Below, piece by piece: positions 1-4,945 of a DNA stretch of 6,526 bases. The stretch spans positions 1 to 6,526 of the forward strand of contig WFMX01000244.1 in assembly GCA_015488875.1 (NCBI GenBank). Reading direction: 5' to 3'. The notes beneath the pieces are model-generated. The model had not been told where the DNA came from and did no database searches. It saw nothing but the letters and a program-made list of their open reading frames with translations. A program made the position numbers and the translations under genes. Source of the stretch: Campylobacterota bacterium. Lineage in GTDB: Bacteria > Campylobacterota > Campylobacteria > Campylobacterales > Sulfurovaceae. Positions within the stretch are counted from its first letter, which is position 1, and each line of letters begins with the position of its first letter.

Positions 1-695
1 GCTCCGCCCAATATGAGTGACGATGCAAAGGAGTGACGAAGCACATGTGGAGAGACATAGAGATATTTTTTGACTATCTTATAGGCAGATATACGACTCA
101 GTCTATCACCACGATAGTTGAGCCACAATGCACTGCTACTTATGCTTTCGCTCTCTCTGTATAGACTCAATGCCTCCAATGCTATGGGGGCTATAGGCAC
201 GACTCTCTCTTTCTCACCCTTTGCAAATCTGATCTTTGCCCATCCGTTGACTATGTCGTTTCTGTCTAGGCTCAGGGCTTCGCTCACTCTACATCCGCTA
301 GCATAGAGAAAGAGTATCAAGGCATAATCCCTCAACCCTATAGTGTTAGAGCGATCTATAGACTCTAAGCCTCTCATCACTTCATCAAAATTTAGATATT
401 TCGGTAGACTCTTTGGGACTTTTGCCATGGGTATATCTATCTTGGTATCCAAAAACTCTCTCTTGTGACAGAAGTTGAAGAAATTATTTATAGATGAGAG
501 TTTTCGATTTAGAGTTCTTTTGTTTTCAAATTGTGATAAAAAGTTGATGATGTCTGTAGTGTCTAGCTTCTCTAGTGGCTTAGAGGAGTACTCCTCTAGC
601 TGCGATAAGTCACCCACATATGCATCTATGGTTTGGCTATCTAGTGATTTGTTGATCTGCTGATATTCCCTAAAAGCAGATACTATGTCACTCAT
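1..695 (-). CDS. Tyrosine recombinase (XerC/XerD-like), C-terminus missing
   Basis: A tyrosine site-specific recombinase, read leftward from ATG at 695 and still open at the window edge, so 231 codons are visible. Residues 1-90 look like the SAM-like N-terminal core-binding domain (helical, with NRKLSSINNFFNFC at about 63-76). Residues ~100-231 are the catalytic domain. Visible catalytic residues are Arg136 (in ASGCRVSE), Lys159 in the beta-hairpin (FAKGEKERVVP) and the HVLRHSFA box with His217 and Arg220. The last His/Trp and the nucleophilic Tyr must lie beyond position 1. The position of these motifs predicts a protein of about 270-280 residues, the size of XerC/XerD and shorter than the ~355-residue XerH of Helicobacter and Campylobacter. 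The start overlaps the upstream lipoprotein stop by 8 bases (ATGAGTGA) and has no clear Shine-Dalgarno of its own, suggesting translational coupling. Chromosome-dimer resolution is likely but unproven; an integrase of an unseen element remains possible. Confidence 0.9.
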   Translation of the reverse strand, partial: MSDIVSAFREYQQINKSLDSQTIDAYVGDLSQLEEYSSKPLEKLDTTDIINFLSQFENKRTLNRKLSSINNFFNFCHKREFLDTKIDIPMAKVPKSLPKYLNFDEVMRGLESIDRSNTIGLRDYALILFLYASGCRVSEALSLDRNDIVNGWAKIRFAKGEKERVVPIAPIALEALSLYRESESISSSALWLNYRGDRLSRISAYKIVKKYLYVSPHVLRHSFASSLILGG

Positions 696-1695
696 GTGAC
701 AGTTTGCTAAGTGCGATCACCTTGTTGTCTTTATATATCTTGTGTCCCGATATGAAAGCGAAATCTTTCACTTCACCTACATCATAGATACGATGTTTTT
801 TCAAATCAGCACTAAGCACTATCAGTGAACCTTTTTGATCCATAGCATATACTCGTCCACCAAATGCTGTAGCTACACTAAAGTGAGCAAATTTAAATTT
901 GGCTCTTGCCAATACTTTGAGATCTTTTGAAAATCTGATGATCTCTCCTGCTTTTGTGAATAGATATATAGATCCATTGGAGATAGCTACTTCGCTGATA
1001 CCATCATCAAATTCACCCTCTGCACTCCCTATAGTCATGATGCGGTTTGGTGTCGCAGCTACTAGTAGGTTGCCCATTCTAGATAAATATATGACATTGT
1101 TTAAGTTTGCTTTGGAGCTGATGTATATCACTTTTGCATTCTCTGGGTTGTTGACATCTACTATGAGTATCTTGCCATCTAGTGTAGGTATGACTGCTAG
1201 ATTGTCTACAAATACAGGATTTGCTATCCTAGCATCTACTGCGGATGTATCATCTGATTTGCTCTCTATGGTCTTTTCATTACTAGATGTATTATAGATA
1301 CCAAATGTGTTGTCTTGGAGTAGATATACTATCTTGTTGCCTTTGATAGCAGCAGATACTACAGGTACATGAAACTCTATGGTTTTAGATATTTTTTTGC
1401 TCTTCTTACTGATAAGCGATAGTTTTCCATCTATCTTTGTAGCAAGGACATAAGATCCATTTTCTCCTATGTACGCATATCCTTTGTCGAGTATCAAAGA
1501 TCCTGAACCTTTTTTGCTGATATAAGTTTGGTTGTTAAATGTAACACCATCTCTTGTCAAATATTGCGATTTGCCCTTGTGTCCACTGATAGCAGTAGAT
1601 GCCTTATATGTCTGCTTTGGTTCAAAATACTTTTTGCTACTGCATCCAGAGAGTATTAGTATAGCAACTACTCCAAGCCAAGTATATTTTTTCAT
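688..1695 (-). CDS. Beta-propeller outer-membrane lipoprotein, BamB/YfgL-like
   Basis: A 335-residue predicted lipoprotein. The N-terminus is a classic type II signal: basic MKKY, a hydrophobic stretch and lipobox LSGC with Cys18 as the lipidation site. Ser at +2 favours the outer membrane. The rest is a run of beta-rich repeats of about 40 residues resembling PQQ-type propeller blades, for example VFVDNLAVIPTLDGKILIVD (about 162-181) and GGRVYAMDQKGSLIVLSAD (about 276-294). BamB, the propeller subunit of the outer-membrane beta-barrel assembly machine, has this architecture at ~390 residues, so this copy is short and divergent. Support comes from the neighbour: the gene just upstream resembles YfgM, and yfgM-bamB are adjacent in E. 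coli. The start at 1695 follows AAGGAAA located inside the upstream gene, whose stop is only 2 bases away. The BamB role is inference; a generic propeller lipoprotein is the alternative. There is no ATT isoleucine codon among the 33 I read. Confidence 0.85.
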   Translation of the reverse strand: MKKYTWLGVVAILILSGCSSKKYFEPKQTYKASTAISGHKGKSQYLTRDGVTFNNQTYISKKGSGSLILDKGYAYIGENGSYVLATKIDGKLSLISKKSKKISKTIEFHVPVVSAAIKGNKIVYLLQDNTFGIYNTSSNEKTIESKSDDTSAVDARIANPVFVDNLAVIPTLDGKILIVDVNNPENAKVIYISSKANLNNVIYLSRMGNLLVAATPNRIMTIGSAEGEFDDGISEVAISNGSIYLFTKAGEIIRFSKDLKVLARAKFKFAHFSVATAFGGRVYAMDQKGSLIVLSADLKKHRIYDVGEVKDFAFISGHKIYKDNKVIALSKLSHE

Positions 1696-1697
1696 TA

Positions 1698-2276
1698 TTA
1701 TTTTCCTTTGATTGTATAGTGTTTCAACAAATCTGCTATAGGCGCTACAGGTGAGCGAGCATCTATCAGCTCCAATCTATCTTTTGCTTTCTGTATATCT
1801 CCTGCTTTGATATTGAGGTAAGCATCCTCTATGATAGACATCTCTTTGTAGTATTCCGAATCACTACTCTTTGATGACAATACACTACTGTGATAGCTAC
1901 TGATATCTGAGATCAAGCCATTCTTACTTGCAGATAGTGATTTTAGAACCTTGGCATCTTTGCCCTCTATGGCCTTGTTGTAGCTATATAGCTCAAACAG
2001 TGGCATATTTTTAGACTTCAATACCTCCAAAGCTTTCGTATCTTTGGGATCTTTTTGTAGTGCTATGAGTGCATCATTGGCACTCTCTAGCTCCATATCT
2101 TTGTATGTATTGATGATAGGTTTGATGATGACAACTGCCACCACAAGAGCTACAGCTATCCAAATCTTTTTTTTGTGTTTATTGTAAAAAGCCTCTAACT
2201 TTAGAGTATTTTCCAACATCTTCTCGTCATTACTTAGCTCTTTGCCCGCATATTTTATGTTGTCTTGGATGCTCAC
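1698..2276 (-). CDS. Membrane-anchored periplasmic protein, YfgM-like (TPR_21 type)
   Basis: About 192 residues from the chosen GTG start at 2276. A short charged cytoplasmic N-terminus precedes one transmembrane helix (IWIAVALVVAVVIIKPII, about residues 38-55). The remaining ~135 residues are helical and probably periplasmic, including EDAYLNIKAGDIQKAKDRLELID near the C-terminus, which reads like a TPR hairpin. This N-in, single-helix, TPR-tail layout matches YfgM, the ancillary protein at the SecYEG translocon that hands clients to periplasmic chaperones. The downstream propeller lipoprotein strengthens the YfgM-BamB reading; function is still inference. An ATG at 2297 would add seven residues, but GTG at 2276 is preceded by AGGAGT at a good distance and gives VSIQDN... 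as the N-terminus, while the ATG has only a weak GGGAT just upstream. First gene of the leftward operon. Confidence 0.8.
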   Translation of the reverse strand: MSIQDNIKYAGKELSNDEKMLENTLKLEAFYNKHKKKIWIAVALVVAVVIIKPIINTYKDMELESANDALIALQKDPKDTKALEVLKSKNMPLFELYSYNKAIEGKDAKVLKSLSASKNGLISDISSYHSSVLSSKSSDSEYYKEMSIIEDAYLNIKAGDIQKAKDRLELIDARSPVAPIADLLKHYTIKGK

Positions 2277-2298
2277 ATATACTCCTGAGTATTGCATT

Positions 2299-2319
2299 AT
2301 CCCATTATTTATTTGGGAT
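2299..2319. repeat. Inverted repeat ATCCCA-N9-TGGGAT in operon leader
   Basis: Perfect 6-base arms at 2299-2304 and 2314-2319 with an A/T-only 9-base centre. It lies between the predicted transcription start of the leftward operon and the GTG start at 2276, and abuts the alternative ATG at 2297. It could be a dimeric repressor operator or a small leader hairpin. Short arms make chance occurrence possible. Confidence 0.35.
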
Positions 2320-2337
2320 TAATTTTTGATTTTGCTA

Positions 2338-2346
2338 ATTATACCA
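2338..2346 (-). promoter_or_regulatory. Extended -10 promoter of YfgM-like/BamB-like/recombinase operon
   Basis: Reading leftward the sequence is TGG-TATAAT, a perfect TGnTATAAT extended -10 box (TATAAT at 2343-2338). No good -35 hexamer is evident, as is common for vegetative promoters in Helicobacter and Campylobacter. Predicted start near 2331 gives a leader of about 55 bases to the GTG at 2276. Confidence 0.6.
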
Positions 2347-2392
2347 CTTGCAGTTAAAAATATGATAATATAATCAATCTATTTTAAATTTA

Positions 2393-2401
2393 TGATACAA
2401 T
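2393..2401 (+). promoter_or_regulatory. Extended -10 promoter of glycine-zipper lipoprotein gene
   Basis: TGATACAAT matches TGnTATAAT with one mismatch and lies 33 bases before the ATG at 2435, back to back with the leftward promoter at 2338-2346. An alternative TATAAT at 2369-2374 with TTGCAG at 2348-2353 has only a 15-base spacer. The gene's ribosome-binding site is AAGGAG at 2422-2427, 7 bases before the ATG. Confidence 0.5.
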
Positions 2402-2434
2402 AATGGTGTAAAAACAGATCAAAGGAGATATATT

Positions 2435-2731
2435 ATGAAAAAATTACATTTAGCAACTGTTGCCATAGCGACGACAACGATTGTCATGATGAGTGGATGT
2501 GCTACCAAAGCTGGCACAGGTGCAGCTGTAGGTGCTGGTACAGGTGCAGTACTTGGTGGTATAGTTGGAGGTAGAAGTGGTGCGGCTGTTGGTGCGGCAC
2601 TAGGTGGTGTCTCTGGAGCAGCTATAGGTGCAAACGAAGATGCAAAAGATCGTAGTAGAGTATACTACAGAGACAATCGTGGATACACATACTACATAGG
2701 AAGTAATGGTCAACGATATTATGTAAACTAG
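2435..2731 (+). CDS. Small glycine-zipper lipoprotein
   Basis: A 98-residue predicted lipoprotein. The signal sequence is MKKLHLATVAIA followed by a hydrophobic run and lipobox MSGC, with Cys22 lipidated and Ala at +2 (compatible with outer-membrane sorting). Residues ~27-67 are a glycine zipper, many GxxxG-spaced Gly/Ala residues in two similar halves separated by a short GRSG turn, resembling Gly-zipper YMGG/2TM domains that form a helical hairpin in or on a membrane. The tail (~74-98) is rich in Tyr, Arg and Asn (YYRDNRGYTYYIGSNGQRYY), a common ending in this family. The exact function is unknown; such proteins are usually linked to envelope stability or stress. It is monocistronic: its own promoter and strong ribosome-binding site are upstream, and a hairpin follows 2 bases after the stop. 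It is the only complete rightward gene in the window. Confidence 0.88.
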   Translation: MKKLHLATVAIATTTIVMMSGCATKAGTGAAVGAGTGAVLGGIVGGRSGAAVGAALGGVSGAAIGANEDAKDRSRVYYRDNRGYTYYIGSNGQRYYVN

Positions 2732-2733
2732 GC

Positions 2734-2758
2734 TATTGGTGAGTCTAACTCACCAATA
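2734..2758. terminator. Hairpin between convergent genes, possible bidirectional terminator
   Basis: A perfect 11-base stem (2734-2744 with 2748-2758) and a 3-base CTA loop fills most of the 30-base gap between the stop codons of the glycine-zipper gene and hspR. Neither side has a clear U-tract, so it is not a textbook intrinsic terminator. Its position nevertheless suggests it ends or protects both transcripts. Confidence 0.6.
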
Positions 2759-2761
2759 TCC

Positions 2762-3133
2762 CTACTCTTCAAAAATTATAATATCATAACTATTTTTTGC
2801 TACTATCGCCTTACTTACTTGTACTGATCCGTTACGATTTACTTTACTCAACTCATCTCTAAGTTGATCTATCTCTTTTTGCATACCGTCCATACTATCT
2901 TTTAGCTTTAGCACGACATCAACACCTGCCAAATTCACACCTAGCTGTCGCGTCAAACGAAGTATCATCTTCATCCTATCTATATCTCTCTGTGAGTAGA
3001 GACGCATTCTGCCTTGAGTTCTCGATGGTGTCACCAAGCCCTCTCTCTCATATTGTCTAAGTGTCTGTGGGTGTATATCTAGGATAGTAGCGACAATGCT
3101 TATCAGATATACTGGCTCATCATAACTATGCAT
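2762..3133 (-). CDS. hspR: HspR, MerR-family heat-shock repressor
   Basis: A 123-residue transcriptional repressor of chaperone genes. Residues ~8-75 are a MerR-type winged helix-turn-helix: YLISIVATILDIHPQTLRQYEREGLV contains the recognition helix, and GRMRLYSQRDIDRM forms the wing and following helix, all very close to HspR proteins. Residues ~75-98 form an amphipathic, coiled-coil-like dimerisation helix. The C-terminus ends in a hydrophobic/acidic tail (YDIIIFEE). The MerR ligand-binding domain is absent, as expected for HspR. The gene starts 11 bases after the cbpA stop, with AGGA at 3140-3143 six bases before the ATG, so it is cotranscribed with cbpA. HspR family members bind HAIR elements, and a HAIR-like site overlaps this operon's promoter, implying negative autoregulation. 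In Helicobacter pylori HspR represses its own cbpA-hspR operon and other chaperone operons. Confidence 0.94.
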   Translation of the reverse strand: MHSYDEPVYLISIVATILDIHPQTLRQYEREGLVTPSRTQGRMRLYSQRDIDRMKMILRLTRQLGVNLAGVDVVLKLKDSMDGMQKEIDQLRDELSKVNRNGSVQVSKAIVAKNSYDIIIFEE

Positions 3134-3144
3134 TTTTTATCCTT

Positions 3145-4014
3145 TTATAGCTTTTTTTCTAAAAGTTCTCTAAGCTCACTATCTAGCTCATCTACATCTG
3201 GCACCACTATGTTTGCCACTAGATATAGATCACCTTTGAGGGCAGTTTTCCTATCGGGAACTCCCTTGCCTTTAAGTCTGAACTTTTGTCCATTTTTTGT
3301 ATTTTTGGGTACCTTCAGAGAGACCTCTTTCTCTGGTGTAGAGACCTCTATCTTTCCACCAAACCATGCAGTCTTCAGAGGGACATCAATGGTTTTGTAT
3401 AGGTTGTCACCTTTTCTCTCATACTCATCTGATGAGGCTACCTCTACTTTGATGAGCAGATCTCCTGTTTGTCCGCCATGCTTCTCACCCTTTCCACGGA
3501 CACGCATAGTCTCGCCACTCTTTATGCCTGCTGGTATCTTGATATCGAAGCTATCACCACTTGTGGTGACTTGATGTTTGCCACCCAAAACAGATACTGT
3601 AAATGGTATAGTGATCTTTGCTTGTCTGTCCAAGTTGACACCGCCACCAAATCCTCCAAATCCTCCGAAACTACCCTGTTGTCCACCACTGAAGCCACCA
3701 CCGCCACCGCCAAACATTTGACGCAATATCTCATCTAGATCTACGCTACCACCTTGCCCTCTATGTCCACTAGCAAAATCATGGAAGTTTTGACCACCAA
3801 ACATTTGATCGCCATATTGGTCATATTGAGCTTTTTTGTCTTTGTCACTCAGTACCTCGTATGCAGCGTTGATCTCTTTGAACTTATCTACAGCACTCTC
3901 ATCTTTATTTATATCTGGGTGGTACTGTCTCGCTAGCTTGCGATATGATTTTTTTATCTCATCAGCACTTGCATTTTCACTTACACCTAGTGTTTCATAT
4001 AAACTTTTTGACAT
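3145..4014 (-). CDS. cbpA: CbpA-type DnaJ-family co-chaperone (no zinc finger)
   Basis: A 289-residue Hsp40 that stimulates the DnaK ATPase and delivers unfolded substrates in the cytoplasm. The J domain spans residues ~4-70 with the invariant HPD motif at 32-34 (YHPDINKDE). A Gly/Phe-rich linker follows at ~72-128, with runs of Gly and FGGFGGFGGG. Two beta-rich substrate-binding domains come next (RQAKITIPFTVSVLGG from about 130; DVPLKTAWFGGKIEVSTPE around 210-228). A short acidic C-terminal dimerisation helix ends the protein. The four CxxCxGxG repeats of true DnaJ are missing, which marks the CbpA class and explains the length below DnaJ's ~375. The start at 4014 follows AAGGA about 7 bases upstream. 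It is first in a two-gene operon with hspR, behind a promoter overlapped by an HspR-type operator. The canonical dnaJ presumably lies elsewhere. Confidence 0.94.
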   Translation of the reverse strand: MSKSLYETLGVSENASADEIKKSYRKLARQYHPDINKDESAVDKFKEINAAYEVLSDKDKKAQYDQYGDQMFGGQNFHDFASGHRGQGGSVDLDEILRQMFGGGGGGFSGGQQGSFGGFGGFGGGVNLDRQAKITIPFTVSVLGGKHQVTTSGDSFDIKIPAGIKSGETMRVRGKGEKHGGQTGDLLIKVEVASSDEYERKGDNLYKTIDVPLKTAWFGGKIEVSTPEKEVSLKVPKNTKNGQKFRLKGKGVPDRKTALKGDLYLVANIVVPDVDELDSELRELLEKKL

Positions 4015-4069
4015 ATATCAATCCTTATTCATATATAGGGAACCTATAATCTATTTTTTATTAACCGAC

Positions 4070-4099
4070 ATTATATCAAAAAACTTTAGTCTATGTCAA
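4070..4099 (-). promoter_or_regulatory. Sigma-70 promoter of cbpA-hspR
   Basis: Read leftward: TTGACA (4099-4094), an 18-base spacer, then TATAAT (4075-4070) preceded by TGA, giving an extended -10 as well. Both hexamers match consensus exactly, so the unrepressed promoter should be strong. Predicted start near 4063 leaves a ~50-base leader to the cbpA ATG. Confidence 0.8.
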
Positions 4100-4104
4100 T
4101 CAAG
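4084..4104. promoter_or_regulatory. HAIR-like HspR operator
   Basis: CTTTAGT-N7-AATCAAG on the plus strand matches the HAIR consensus CTTGAGT-N7-ACTCAAG at 12 of 14 positions with the exact 7-base spacer. It covers the -35 hexamer and part of the spacer of the cbpA-hspR promoter, where bound HspR would block RNA polymerase. The encoded HspR in the same operon supports the call. Confidence 0.78.
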
Positions 4105-4111
4105 GTTACAA

Positions 4112-4513
4112 TTATTTTGTAAATTTTACAGGTTTATAGCCCATTCTTGTCAAATTATCCATACCACCCTCTAGATTTATAACGCTATATCCCAATTGCT
4201 TGGCTAAAAAATCACCAACCATGGCTGTGCGACTGCCTGTATGACATATAATTGCAAATGGTTTTTTGGTATCCACTGCCTTGTTGAGCTCTTTTAAGAA
4301 TTTTTTGACATCGTATTGTCCATCTTCGCTAAAAAACATGATCGTGTATGCACCTTTGATGATGCCTGTCTCTCTCCACTCTGAAGGAGTTCTGATATCT
4401 ACTATAGGTATCCCTTTTTTCACAAACTCTGGTGATGCTACTATATTTTGCAACTGTGCCAAAGCAAAACTACTCAAAATCAAAACACTCAATATTATTT
4501 TTTTCAATCTCAT
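4112..4513 (-). CDS. Periplasmic single-domain rhodanese-like protein
   Basis: A 133-residue exported rhodanese-homology protein. The N-terminus is a signal peptide (MRLKKIILSVLILSSFALAQ, with likely cleavage after Ala-Leu-Ala, about residue 19). The remaining ~113 residues form one rhodanese domain: IPIVDIRTPSEWRETGIIKGA (about 35-55, the DxRxxxE-like substrate-binding strand), then the active-site loop CHTGSR with catalytic Cys90, then LGYSVINLEGGMDNL near the end. The intact Cys and the 6-residue loop indicate a sulfurtransferase-type domain, suited to carrying persulfide sulfur. Periplasmic copies are common in sulfur-metabolising Campylobacterota, but the true substrate is unknown. ATG at 4513 is preceded by AAGGAG about 10 bases upstream. 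It stands alone, separated by 91 bases from the upstream gene, and its stop lies only 7 bases from the cbpA operator; no terminator is evident between them, so readthrough into cbpA is possible. Confidence 0.9.
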   Translation of the reverse strand: MRLKKIILSVLILSSFALAQLQNIVASPEFVKKGIPIVDIRTPSEWRETGIIKGAYTIMFFSEDGQYDVKKFLKELNKAVDTKKPFAIICHTGSRTAMVGDFLAKQLGYSVINLEGGMDNLTRMGYKPVKFTK

Positions 4514-4604
4514 CTCTAATCTACTCCTTATATTTATATCTTAGCAATTTACGGAGCTAAAGCACCGTGTCATCATTGATTTATCGGCATTTTTTACAAG
4601 AACT

Positions 4605-4934
4605 CTATATCTCTCTGTGCTTTTTGAGGTAGTATGCACCCTTTATGACGCGATACAATACCCACAACTCAACCACAGCAAGCACCAAACCACCTATCCA
4701 GACAATCAACAGTATGAGGCCAATCACAAAGCCGACCAAAGCATACCAAAAAGTCTCTATCTGCCACTTGAAGTGCGATTGGTATATAGTACCGATGCTT
4801 CTATCGTGCTTGCTATATGCTATGATAGCCGATATGACTAGAAATATACCGCCACTAAATATGGCAAATAGCTGCAAAGCATATGATATCCAAAGATATC
4901 TCTCTAGTTTGCTATCATCATACATATATGCCAT
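4605..4934 (-). CDS. Small integral membrane protein, COG3671-like
   Basis: A 109-residue protein with three predicted membrane segments: residues ~14-39 (ISYALQLFAIFSGGIFLVIS), ~63-78 and ~79-96 (VGFVIGLILLIVWIGGLVLA and following, possibly a hairpin). Between the first two is a polar loop with IYQSHFKWQIETFW, and the C-terminus ends in a basic stretch (RVIKGAYYLKKHREI). The SHF-x-Q-I-x-TFW loop and the RxxKG ending match small uncharacterised membrane proteins of COG3671/DUF4870-like type. No function is established for the family and none is evident here. It begins 11 bases after the purH stop, so it is probably cotranscribed with purH, though its ribosome-binding site is weak. Another in-frame ATG at codon 4 is possible. 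Codon use is mostly ATA/ATC, like the genes to the left. Confidence 0.8.
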   Translation of the reverse strand: MAYMYDDSKLERYLWISYALQLFAIFSGGIFLVISAIIAYSKHDRSIGTIYQSHFKWQIETFWYALVGFVIGLILLIVWIGGLVLAVVELWVLYRVIKGAYYLKKHREI

Positions 4935-4945
4935 ACCGCTATATC

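Noticed and set aside
118..663. Two 62-codon plus-strand frames at the left end
   Set aside because: They are antisense to the tyrosine recombinase, whose catalytic motifs are unmistakable on the minus strand.
899..1297. 132-codon open frame on the plus strand
   Set aside because: It lies entirely antisense to the BamB-like lipoprotein gene, lacks a ribosome-binding site and encodes no recognisable protein; the opposite strand has a lipobox and propeller repeats.
2514..2640. DNA tandem repeat in the glycine-zipper gene
   Set aside because: The repetition of GGTGC-like words reflects Gly/Ala codons of the GxxxG pattern and is not an exact tandem repeat.
3128..3738. Plus-strand open frames and a 70-codon minus-strand frame inside cbpA
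   Set aside because: They arise from the Gly/Phe-rich and low-complexity composition of cbpA; the cbpA frame carries the J domain and HPD motif.
4015..4111. CIRCE (HrcA) operator upstream of cbpA
   Set aside because: No TTAGCACTC-N9-GAGTGCTAA-like repeat is present; the only heat-shock operator seen is the HAIR-like element.
4514..4604. Possible terminator or small gene between the COG3671-like gene and the rhodanese gene
   Set aside because: Only weak, short complementarities (for example TTAGC/GCTAA) and no U-tract on the leftward transcript; no open frame with a ribosome-binding site. A TGCTAAGAT extended -10-like sequence for the rhodanese gene is possible but has no supporting -35.
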